From NCBI RefSeq assembly GCF_024171645.1, contig NZ_JALKAC010000001.1:124001-188000 (forward strand): a stretch of 64,000 nt of DNA, written 5' to 3'. Shown here in pieces: positions 1-5,817 of this stretch. The notes beneath the pieces are model-generated. The model saw only the letters and a list, made by a program, of their open reading frames with translations. It ran no database searches and had not been told where the DNA came from. The stretch is from Flavobacterium sp. HSC-32F16 (GTDB lineage: Bacteria > Bacteroidota > Bacteroidia > Flavobacteriales > Flavobacteriaceae). Within the stretch, counting starts at the first letter, position 1, and every line of letters begins with the position of its first letter. The translations under genes and the position numbers were made by a program.

Positions 1-37
1 AAGTATCATCTATATATTGAATAAAGTTCATATCTGA

Positions 38-559
38 TTAATTAAATAACGGAACTTTTTTTAATTCCGAGGTTGATAAATATTTTTTTAAATCAGCCTT
101 TAAATCACGTCTTGTAATAACATAATAACAGCCGATTACTAAAGGAACAGTTGTAACTTGTTTTACTTTCAATAACTCGTTAATTGTTTCCTTTTCATTT
201 TCGAAATTAGAAAACGGCTCAGTTATCCAAGTGTACCAAGGTGAATCTTTCGTTTGCTTATTTGTTCCCAACCATACTGCCAAAGATTCTGCTATGTCAT
301 GAACTTCTTTACGAGGTGTAATTTTGTTCAATTCAATTTCTTTTGTCATTGGATTAGAAACCGCAATTTTTAAATCTTTTTCTGCATCTTCCAAAGCTTT
401 TTCCTCAGCATCTTGTGTGAATTTAGCATACCATTTTTTTAATAATGGATAACAAACAATTATACCGACGCATAAAAGCCAGTATTTTTGCAGAAAATCA
501 AAGAGCCAAACAGTATTGGCTTGGCTCTTTGTTCTATTAACTATCTCTCTTTGAGCCAT
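38..559 (-). CDS. Phage-element membrane protein, 173 aa, unknown function
   Basis: I do not recognise a family. The protein has a hydrophobic segment near residues 18-40 and a weaker one near 138-150. Between them is a charged, Glu/Lys-rich stretch of about 100 residues. It is the last gene of the minus-strand phage-like operon inside this window and follows the 35-codon membrane protein after 2 bases. The context suggests a virion-membrane or assembly protein, but nothing in the sequence proves that. Confidence 0.6.
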   Translation of the reverse strand: MAQREIVNRTKSQANTVWLFDFLQKYWLLCVGIIVCYPLLKKWYAKFTQDAEEKALEDAEKDLKIAVSNPMTKEIELNKITPRKEVHDIAESLAVWLGTNKQTKDSPWYTWITEPFSNFENEKETINELLKVKQVTTVPLVIGCYYVITRRDLKADLKKYLSTSELKKVPLFN

Positions 560-561
560 AA

Positions 562-669
562 TTATTTTTTCTTAAATAATTTATAAGCTAAAAGTCCTGC
601 TACAGCAACTAATACAACATTTGCAATAGTTTTATTGTTTGCGTAAAAAAGTTTGATTTTATCTAACAT
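562..669 (-). CDS. Tiny single-pass membrane protein, 35 aa
   Basis: A 35-codon gene runs from the ATG at 669 to a TAA at 562-564. The product has a charged N-terminus, one hydrophobic helix over about residues 17-30 (VVLVAVAGLLAYKL) and a terminal run of lysines. It sits between the lytic-type 181-residue gene and the 173-residue membrane protein, in the same orientation and with almost no spacing. Small single-pass proteins of this shape are common in membrane-containing and filamentous phages. The specific role is unknown. Confidence 0.6.
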   Translation of the reverse strand: MLDKIKLFYANNKTIANVVLVAVAGLLAYKLFKKK

Positions 670-716
670 CTTGTTTAAATTTTGAATTAATAATTTTTAT
701 CTTTTTGGGCGTTTGT

Positions 717-1262
717 TTAGACTGTAACGCTGTAAACAGTATAAAAAAAAAGCAGTACAGGAATAATCAAATAATTGAATTTGAATTTCTTTTTAGCCGT
801 TACCGTAACGGTTGCAAGATTGTAATCTCCCATAATGTCAATAGCATCTTGAATGTCCGAATCGTAAATCAAATTATGATCAGGCGAGCATTCATGTTTA
901 ATAATTGCCCTTGCAATGACTAAGTAAAACTTTGCATCTACAATTTTGATAGTTTGGTCAGGGTCTAAGCCTACAGCTTTTGAAATAACCTCAATGTACT
1001 TTTGAGTATCATTTTCAAATGGCGGTGCATATTCAGTTATAAGCTTCCTTACTGTATTTTTACCTTTATCGATATCATTTGTCAAATCTCGCAACATGGC
1101 ACGAATACCAAATTTCACTTCTGTAAACTGTTCAAAATGTTTATCGGTATTTTGAGCATTTGGAATTTTACCCTGCCAAGCAATATTTGTCAAAACCAAG
1201 TTACCCGGATTATTATTTCGTATACCTCGAGTTAATTCTTTTCTGCCTAGATAATTACTCAT
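717..1262 (-). CDS. Phage lytic/structural P5-like protein with RGIRNNNPGN motif, 181 aa
   Basis: Residues about 12-22 carry RGIRNNNPGNL, a motif known from phage virion-associated peptidoglycan-processing proteins, often annotated as structural protein P5 in Bacteroidota. It is followed by FEQFTEVKFGIRAM, which fits the same family. The last 20 residues are hydrophobic, so the enzyme is probably anchored in a membrane or virion vesicle. Its start codon overlaps the end of the preceding 58-codon gene by 8 bases, implying translational coupling. Likely role: local cell-wall opening at entry or exit. The family call is firm on the motif; the enzymatic role is inferred. Confidence 0.65.
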   Translation of the reverse strand: MSNYLGRKELTRGIRNNNPGNLVLTNIAWQGKIPNAQNTDKHFEQFTEVKFGIRAMLRDLTNDIDKGKNTVRKLITEYAPPFENDTQKYIEVISKAVGLDPDQTIKIVDAKFYLVIARAIIKHECSPDHNLIYDSDIQDAIDIMGDYNLATVTVTAKKKFKFNYLIIPVLLFFYTVYSVTV

Positions 1263-1431
1263 TCTCTTCTGTAATTAAAGGTTTAGTAGGTGTTTGCGGT
1301 TCATCTTTTCCGAAATCAAGCTTACCTAATTCATCAGAAACGACCTGAATACCTTTTAAAATAGCAGTTACAACCGCACCATATTTAACGATAATACCAA
1401 TTATCGAAACAATTCCTTTCAAATTTTTCAT
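1255..1431 (-). CDS. Tiny membrane protein, 58 aa
   Basis: The gene runs from the ATG at 1431 to a TAA at 1255-1257. Residues 6-28 are hydrophobic (VSIIGIIVKYGAVVTAIL); the tail is acidic and proline-containing. The start overlaps the stop of the 34-codon gene by one base (TAATG), and its own end overlaps the lytic-type gene by 8 bases. Such chained overlaps are strong support for a real gene despite its size. A holin-like or virion-membrane role would fit the position just before a lytic-type protein, but this is inference. Confidence 0.6.
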   Translation of the reverse strand: MKNLKGIVSIIGIIVKYGAVVTAILKGIQVVSDELGKLDFGKDEPQTPTKPLITEENE

Positions 1432-1535
1432 TACTTATTTTGTTTTAATTGTTTTCTTTTTTCTAAATACTCTTTGAGTAAATCCACCCCCTCATGGAGT
1501 ATAAGAGGGAGGAACTTTAATATGACCTTAAACAT
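1431..1535 (-). CDS. Tiny phage-element protein, 34 aa
   Basis: Starts at the ATG at 1535 and stops at 1431-1433. The product begins with a hydrophobic stretch (VILKFLPLIL) and ends in a very basic Lys/Arg/Gln tail, so it is an amphipathic or membrane-anchored peptide. The start codon shares one base with the stop of the 133-residue gene, and its stop shares one base with the next start (both TAATG). This double coupling is the main evidence that it is translated. Function unknown. Confidence 0.5.
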   Translation of the reverse strand: MFKVILKFLPLILHEGVDLLKEYLEKRKQLKQNK

Positions 1536-1936
1536 TAGTTCGAGCGAATAAATGTACCTGCGTAACCTCCGTTTTTTGCACGTGGGTTAATGACAAAAGC
1601 CATGCTGTCAATTACCACTTTACCGCCATTTTTCTGCATTGTACCCCAGTGGAAAGATTGAACACCTGTTTTAGTGTTTGTAAAAGTGCATGCTACAGAA
1701 CCGAACCAACCTTTTTCTGAAAGATTTGATTTAGTAGTTGTTACACATTTAATTGCAATCAATTCTCCTTTAGACAATCTCCAACCAGTTGTTAAATGCT
1801 GTTCAACACCTTTATTTGGTCCTGAAACAGGCATGTAAGTAGTAGACTTTGCGCCTGAATGCTTTACTTTTTGTTGGTTATTATTGTTACTATAATTCTG
1901 ATTATTAGAATTATAATTCTTTTTATTTTGTGCCAT
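1535..1936 (-). CDS. Phage-element protein with Asn/Gln-rich N-terminus, 133 aa
   Basis: The first 25 residues are almost all Asn, Gln, Lys, Ser and Tyr, a flexible low-complexity arm. Residues about 30-133 look like a compact beta-rich domain with several Gly, Trp and Thr residues. I do not recognise the family. A globular domain with a flexible polar arm, inside a cluster of virion-like genes, would fit a minor capsid, spike or DNA-binding protein. It opens the tight cluster of overlapping genes that follows the hairpin at 1991-2039. Confidence 0.6.
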   Translation of the reverse strand: MAQNKKNYNSNNQNYSNNNNQQKVKHSGAKSTTYMPVSGPNKGVEQHLTTGWRLSKGELIAIKCVTTTKSNLSEKGWFGSVACTFTNTKTGVQSFHWGTMQKNGGKVVIDSMAFVINPRAKNGGYAGTFIRSN

Positions 1937-1990
1937 TACTTTATAATGTGTTTAATTAATAATATGATTTCAGCCAGTTTTTTTAGTGTG

Positions 1991-2039
1991 ATTACTGCCG
2001 AATCTATCAGAAATACAATAAGATAGATTCGATAGTAAT
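1991..2039. repeat. Long imperfect hairpin between phage-element genes
   Basis: Two 18-base arms, 1991-2008 and 2022-2039, are complementary at 16 of 18 positions around a 13-base loop. The inner nine bases, GAATCTATC and GATAGATTC, pair perfectly. It fills most of the only sizeable gap (1937-2050) between the virion-type genes. There is no T-run after it on the minus strand, so a simple rho-independent terminator is unlikely. A packaging signal, single-strand origin or processing site are alternatives. Confidence 0.7.
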
Positions 2040-2050
2040 TTTTCGGTTTG

Positions 2051-2527
2051 CTATCTCTTTCTAGCAACTCTTTTGCCTGAATTATTGCGGTCACGTCTTA
2101 AAAACCAAATCAATGCAATAAGACCAGCGACAGCACCTAAAACAATTTTCCAGTTTCTTTGAAACCAAACCTTAATAGTTGAACTTACTACAGTAGCACC
2201 AACCTGACCGCTTCCCTGAACAAATCCAGTACTTAAACCGTCATTAATCCCAGTTGTTACGGCTTTTGCGAAAATCTGAGAACCTGCATTTGCTACAGCA
2301 CCAGCCGTTTGACTTGCTACAGCTAAAGCTTGCTGATTATTATATTCAGCTTGCGCCGCATTGTTTGCTTTTTTTGCTTCGTGAGCATCTTGCAAATTCT
2401 GCGAGATGTTTTGAACCGCTCCACCAACGAAAGGTATTGCGCCCATAATAGGAGTAGCGACCTTTACCAAATTTTTGAACGAAACATTTTTCTTAATCGC
2501 TGTTCCAATTTTTTTGAAAAATCCCAT
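2051..2527 (-). CDS. Candidate phage pilot/penetration-type membrane protein, 158 aa
   Basis: The N-terminus is short and basic, followed by a Gly/Ala/Val-rich segment (VKVATPIMGAIPFVGGAV, residues about 21-38). A long Ala/Gln/Asn-rich helical region follows (about 45-90), and a clear transmembrane helix near residues 130-145 (IVLGAVAGLIALIWFL) leads into a very basic tail. Small ssDNA phages have DNA pilot proteins of comparable layout, so that is a possible role, but no family match can be claimed. It starts 3 bases after the candidate capsid gene, so the two are surely co-transcribed. Confidence 0.55.
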   Translation of the reverse strand: MGFFKKIGTAIKKNVSFKNLVKVATPIMGAIPFVGGAVQNISQNLQDAHEAKKANNAAQAEYNNQQALAVASQTAGAVANAGSQIFAKAVTTGINDGLSTGFVQGSGQVGATVVSSTIKVWFQRNWKIVLGAVAGLIALIWFLRRDRNNSGKRVARKR

Positions 2528-2530
2528 AGC

Positions 2531-3250
2531 TTACACAGTTTTTAAACATCTTACGACGAAATTAATAATTGAGCCTTGTGACTTATTGATTTCAATACCA
2601 ACCACAGCCACTAAAGGCAAGGTTAATCTATCAGTTAAGCCTTGTAAAACTTTTCCATCTGACAAAACAGCTTGGATTGGGTCAATATCACGGCTTAAGG
2701 TTTGCAATTCGAATGGTAGATATTTTACAACCTGACCATTTGAGTACTGATAAGACAAATCACTTACTGAATCGTCAACAGTCATAACAGCCAAATCAAA
2801 TCCCTGAACATCAATTTTTTTGTTGAACTCTTCTGATGCAACAGATTTTTGTTCGAAGAAAAATAAATTGTTCGTTTGTTGTGGCTCTTCAATACCATGT
2901 AATTCGTAACGTTTATCTGTAATTAAATCTTCAAGAGTAATTTTAATACTCTCTTTATCTGCAAGATAAATTGAACCTTCGTCTGCCAATTCGCATAATG
3001 CAATCAGGGCATTATCAGCATCGGATTGCGTGTTTTCAGTTCCGTAGGTACTTGCTAAAATGAAATCTTTAAGCAACACTTTGTTTGCTAAAATGACATT
3101 CGAACCGTTTCCACGTTCAATGTAAATACTAATTTTTTCAGTTGTTAAGGCTGATAAAGCCAAATCACTTGAAAGAATCAAAGCACCGATTGCTTTTGTT
3201 ACTTGTAATTCTGGCGATTTTGTAACGCCTGTAATAGTTGCAATTTTCAT
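2531..3250 (-). CDS. Candidate major virion protein, 239 aa
   Basis: No recognised family. The protein lacks Cys except near the C-terminus, has no signal peptide or membrane helix, and alternates short hydrophobic and polar stretches as beta-rich capsid proteins do. It is the first and largest gene of the structural-looking block and lies directly after the iteron-bearing promoter region 3251-3355. Capsid identity is inferred from position, size and composition only. A regulatory or scaffolding protein remains possible. Confidence 0.45.
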   Translation of the reverse strand: MKIATITGVTKSPELQVTKAIGALILSSDLALSALTTEKISIYIERGNGSNVILANKVLLKDFILASTYGTENTQSDADNALIALCELADEGSIYLADKESIKITLEDLITDKRYELHGIEEPQQTNNLFFFEQKSVASEEFNKKIDVQGFDLAVMTVDDSVSDLSYQYSNGQVVKYLPFELQTLSRDIDPIQAVLSDGKVLQGLTDRLTLPLVAVVGIEINKSQGSIINFVVRCLKTV

Positions 3251-3283
3251 TTGTTATAAATTTTATTTGTTTAATTTCTTTCA

Positions 3284-3291
3284 CAAAGGTT
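3284..3291 (-). promoter_or_regulatory. Possible -7 element for the structural gene block
   Basis: On the minus strand this reads AACCTTTG, one base away from the flavobacterial TANNTTTG element. It lies 34 bases before the 239-residue gene, and the iterons begin about 20 bases upstream of it. That would place the iterons where a regulator could act on this promoter. Confidence 0.3.
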
Positions 3292-3311
3292 ATTGCAACT
3301 ATTATTCGACG

Positions 3312-3358
3312 TTCCCTAAAATTCCCTATAATTCCCTATTTTTCCCTAATTTTCCCTA
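3312..3358. repeat. Five 10-bp-phased TTCCCTA iterons
   Basis: The heptamer TTCCCTA occurs exactly at 3312, 3322, 3332, 3342 and 3352, each 10 bases apart, with A/T-only spacers. The last copy overlaps the stop codon of the 55-residue gene. Exact 10-bp phasing puts all copies on one face of the helix, as expected for cooperative binding by a replication or regulatory protein. The position between the replication genes and the structural block fits an operator, an origin, or both. Confidence 0.8.
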
Positions 3359-3523
3359 TAATATGCCGTAGTTTATTAAGTCTTGAACGGTTAAATAGTT
3401 CCTTTTTAAAGCAAGAGAATCAATAATTGTTTGATATTCTTTACAAGCAGTTTTATAGCTTAATTCAAGAATATGCATTAATTGGGTTTTAGTTACTTTT
3501 TGGCTTGTATTCTGTGTTTTCAT
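3356..3523 (-). CDS. Small putative DNA-binding protein, 55 aa
   Basis: Starts at the ATG at 3523, 3 bases after the Rep stop, and ends at a TAG at 3356-3358. The segment QLMHILELSYKTACKEYQTI (residues 14-33) has the spacing of a helix-turn-helix, followed by a short LTVQDLINYGIL tail. No family can be named with certainty. Its position between the Rep gene and the iteron array makes it a natural candidate to bind the iterons, as small regulators or excisionase-like proteins do. Confidence 0.6.
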   Translation of the reverse strand: MKTQNTSQKVTKTQLMHILELSYKTACKEYQTIIDSLALKRNYLTVQDLINYGIL

Positions 3524-3526
3524 GGC

Positions 3527-4720
3527 TTATAGAAATAAAAGTTGATGTTCGTGGAATAATTCAGAATCAAAATCATTTACTAATTTTTCCTTTGTTCTAA
3601 ATTCGTGTAGATAGAAATGTAATTTGTTTTGAAACCAATTCATAAGTGGTTTTTCTGTAATCATGTCTAAATCTTCAAGTAAAAGATTTAGAGCAACGAT
3701 ATAAGATATATCCTGATTGTTTGCGTAGTATTCTCGAAATAGAGATTTTGCAAGGCGTTTTTTAATTGTTGTCGAAGAAAGAACAACCCTTTTTAAACGT
3801 TTGATTATAGGATTGAATTTTGTTATTTGAGATTGTAAAAAATCAAAATCGAACAACACTATAAGCTTTTCTTTATTGATTTGACTTTTACCAGTATTCT
3901 CACGAAGTTCAAAAAAACCTTTATTTGCAATTTTTAATAATTCATAAAGGTTTGCTTTATCAAAAATACCCCAAGTCATTGTTTGACTGATATTTAAATC
4001 TAATTTTGAATATTCATTTAAACCTCTAAAAAACGCTGAATTTAACTGATATTCAAAACGCCAAACATTGTCATTTTTCAAACCATTATTTGCGTAATAT
4101 TCGTTTATATATGGTTTTTCAGTCAGTTGCAACGACAGCGTTTTGTTATAGCATCGTATTATTTTGTCAGATGTTCTTTTCCCAATTTGGAAACCGTTAA
4201 GTATTGATTTTCCTTTATAGGTTTCAAAATAGCTTTGTAAATTTTTAGGACGCCCCGAAATAAGGTAGTTACCTGCAACAACATTACTATATAAATTACG
4301 GTAAGAATTGTTGATATCAGACTTATCAAGGCAGATATCCAGTCTATTAACAGACTTAAATATGTAGTTTGTTTCATCGCAAAAAGCGTTTATGACACCT
4401 CTTAAGGCATCGTTAGACAATGTGTAAAATAGATTGTTTTCGAATTGTAGTTGTGCAAATTGTTCGCTCATAATTGCCGAGCGTGGTCTTGCTGTATAAA
4501 TTCCAATTTTTAAATCTTCATAATATAAATCTGCTCTAAGTTCAAAAATCTTAGTTCCGTATTCATAAGGTTTTAGGCGAAACTTTGAATGTTCGGGAAA
4601 TTCACCAAACGGCTGTCCCTCTAGATTGATAATTAAGTAGTCTATATTTATAAGAGTAGGTTTTAAATTATTGTTCTTGAATTTAGTTTGGGCTTGATGC
4701 CTTTCTTTATATGAAATCAT
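3527..4720 (-). CDS. Rolling-circle replication initiator, Rep_trans type, 397 aa
   Basis: The central part contains the signature order of the Rep_trans family (PF02486): NRLDICLDKSD, then GFQIGKRTSDKIIRCYNKT, then WRFEYQLNSAFFRGL. The family nicks one strand at the double-strand origin with a catalytic tyrosine and starts rolling-circle replication. It is used by RCR plasmids and by filamentous phages (RstA of CTXphi). The exact catalytic Tyr cannot be fixed by eye; the one in RCYNK is a candidate. A strong hairpin lies 28-51 bases upstream of the start. The gene follows two small unknown genes and precedes the 55-residue DNA-binding-like gene. Confidence 0.75.
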   Translation of the reverse strand: MISYKERHQAQTKFKNNNLKPTLINIDYLIINLEGQPFGEFPEHSKFRLKPYEYGTKIFELRADLYYEDLKIGIYTARPRSAIMSEQFAQLQFENNLFYTLSNDALRGVINAFCDETNYIFKSVNRLDICLDKSDINNSYRNLYSNVVAGNYLISGRPKNLQSYFETYKGKSILNGFQIGKRTSDKIIRCYNKTLSLQLTEKPYINEYYANNGLKNDNVWRFEYQLNSAFFRGLNEYSKLDLNISQTMTWGIFDKANLYELLKIANKGFFELRENTGKSQINKEKLIVLFDFDFLQSQITKFNPIIKRLKRVVLSSTTIKKRLAKSLFREYYANNQDISYIVALNLLLEDLDMITEKPLMNWFQNKLHFYLHEFRTKEKLVNDFDSELFHEHQLLFL

Positions 4721-4747
4721 TGTTTTTTAGTAGGTTTGAGTGAGTTA

Positions 4748-4771
4748 GTTGCCGTTATACCCTACGGCAAC
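4748..4771. repeat. Perfect 8-bp hairpin upstream of rep
   Basis: Arms GTTGCCGT (4748-4755) and ACGGCAAC (4764-4771) enclose an 8-base loop. On the minus strand the right arm and loop include GTAGGG, which shares the TAGGG core of the iterons at 3312-3358. G+C-rich cruciforms beside a rep gene are typical nick-site hosts of rolling-circle replicons, so this is a candidate double-strand origin. Confidence 0.6.
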
Positions 4772-4803
4772 AATTGAAAAATCGAAAGGGGAGTAGCAAA
4801 AAA

Positions 4804-5130
4804 TTAATTTTCCGAATCCTGCCAAAGTGAATAATGATTTTTAGGTAAATCATTTATTGTAAATTCTTTCTTTGATATAGCTTCGGTTATTTTCTTTTCA
4901 ACTTCAAAAAATTTGTTTTTATAGTTTGAAATCTCAGAATTAAAAAAAACATTTATCTGCTGACCAATTTTTTTAATTTCTCTAATCGTAAAATCATGCT
5001 GATGTTTAAGCCCCAGTAAGTCAACAGTTTCTACAGGATATTTTGAATACTCGTTTAAATCATGATTTAAACCAGCTAATTCCAAGATTAAATTTTCTCG
5101 TTTTTGAATTAAAAGTATAATTGTTGACAT
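4804..5130 (-). CDS. Phage-element protein, 108 aa, coiled-coil-like
   Basis: The sequence is soluble-looking and mostly helical, with heptad-like spacing of hydrophobic residues across residues 1-90 and many Lys/Glu. No family recognised. It starts 3 bases after the 102-residue gene and precedes rep by 84 bases, a gap that holds the G+C-rich hairpin. An accessory replication or regulatory function fits the position but is not shown by the sequence. Confidence 0.55.
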   Translation of the reverse strand: MSTIILLIQKRENLILELAGLNHDLNEYSKYPVETVDLLGLKHQHDFTIREIKKIGQQINVFFNSEISNYKNKFFEVEKKITEAISKKEFTINDLPKNHYSLWQDSEN

Positions 5131-5133
5131 ATA

Positions 5134-5442
5134 TTAAGGTGTTAAAAGATTATGTTTAAGAAGTTTTGTAATAAGCGTTTTCTGAGAATTGCAGTAAAAA
5201 ATAAATTCATGAACACAAAAAGATTGTGTTACTATAAAGCAATCCGTACAAACTTTAATTGTAATTCCTATATTTGAACCACGGATTCTTAGAAATAATG
5301 TTTTAAACTTTAAATGAGAGGTTTTGCAAAATGGGCGCATTTTTTTTAAAAATGTTTTTGCATTGAAATTCGTGTGACGCATCTTGTTTAATTCAACAAG
5401 TAATAGAGTGTAATTCTCTAATGAAGATCGTTTTAAAGCCAT
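5134..5442 (-). CDS. Phage-element protein, 102 aa, basic and Cys-containing
   Basis: The product is basic in its first half, with a patch KKMRPFCKTSHLKFKTLFLR, and has five Cys residues (positions about 39, 65, 68, 76 and 84). C-T-D-C is one close pair, which could bind metal. No family recognised. It is the first gene of the element next to the dif-like site, preceded by an inverted repeat at 5444-5467. An early regulator is plausible. Confidence 0.5.
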   Translation of the reverse strand: MALKRSSLENYTLLLVELNKMRHTNFNAKTFLKKMRPFCKTSHLKFKTLFLRIRGSNIGITIKVCTDCFIVTQSFCVHEFIFYCNSQKTLITKLLKHNLLTP

Positions 5443-5443
5443 T

Positions 5444-5467
5444 TGGTATAGTTAATAAGTTATACCA
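5444..5467. promoter_or_regulatory. Inverted repeat at the start of the element (candidate operator)
   Basis: TGGTATA (5444-5450) and TATACCA (5461-5467) form a perfect 7-bp inverted repeat around 10 bases, beginning 2 bases before the start codon of the 102-residue gene. A possible -7 element, TTCATTTG on the minus strand (5468-5475), lies next to it. A repressor here would control the first operon of the element. Confidence 0.45.
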
Positions 5468-5470
5468 CAA

Positions 5471-5498
5471 ATGAACTATAATTTATATTATGTAAAAT
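5471..5498 (+). promoter_or_regulatory. dif-like XerCD recombination site, proposed attachment site
   Basis: The right half TTATGTAAAAT (5488-5498) matches the E. coli dif XerD half TTATGTTAAAT at 10 of 11 positions. The 6-base centre TTTATA matches TGTATA at 5 of 6. The left half ATGAACTATAA shares the inner ATAA with the XerC half; its outer bases differ, as they often do between species. The site lies exactly where the phage-like genes end. Use of host XerCD would explain why no integrase is seen. Confidence 0.5.
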
Positions 5499-5817
5499 AG
5501 AAATTATAAAAAACTTCCGGTATATCATTCAGATCCTTCATTAGTTGAGTTAGCTTATTCTCTTTCTTATAAACTGAGAAACAGTATCATTAAAAATGAA
5601 TCTGTAACGAATTGAAAAAAGCATATTATTGGATTTTAAATTATAGATAATCAGATAATTATTCAAATTTGAAAGATCAAAAAAGCATTTTAAAGCCTTG
5701 AATCCAGTAATTCTTAACATTTCTTTAAAATAATCAGATTCTAATCAAGATGCTTTCATTGTACGAGTTTATTTTATTATTTTTACATTCAATATTTTAA
5801 AAAATATTATCACTTAT
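5499..5817. other. AT-rich intergenic region, no gene seen
   Basis: This stretch between the dif-like site and the CBS/DUF294 gene holds no convincing reading frame, tRNA or repeat. Bases 5791-5808 form an A/T-only inverted repeat just before the next gene, which may be part of its promoter. If the element is integrated at dif, this is the chromosomal side of the junction. Confidence 0.5.

Larger units (their letters stand above)
1..5498 (-). mobile_element. Right-hand part of a small integrated phage-like element
   Basis: All genes from 38 to 5442 lie on the minus strand, are short, and abut or overlap by 1-8 bases. They include a Rep_trans-type initiator, a DNA-binding-like 55-residue protein, candidate virion proteins, several tiny membrane proteins and a phage-type lytic protein. 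A dif-like XerCD site at 5471-5498 sits just outside the first gene and is the proposed right attachment site. The left end is beyond base 1. No terminase, portal, tail, Zot or integrase gene is visible, so a tailed or a classical filamentous phage is unlikely. The call as a small ssDNA or lipid-containing prophage is inference. Confidence 0.7.

Noticed and set aside
1..31. Possible left copy of the dif-like site (AGTTCAT near base 25)
   Set aside because: It is in the wrong orientation and matches at only about 9 of the other 21 positions; the true left end is probably outside the window.
3312..3358. TTCCCTA array as a CRISPR or telomere-like repeat
   Set aside because: Only five 7-bp copies with 3-bp A/T spacers; the phasing fits protein binding sites.
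4159..4377. 72-residue hydrophobic minus-strand frame
   Set aside because: It lies entirely inside the Rep gene in another frame; the Rep frame has clear family motifs.
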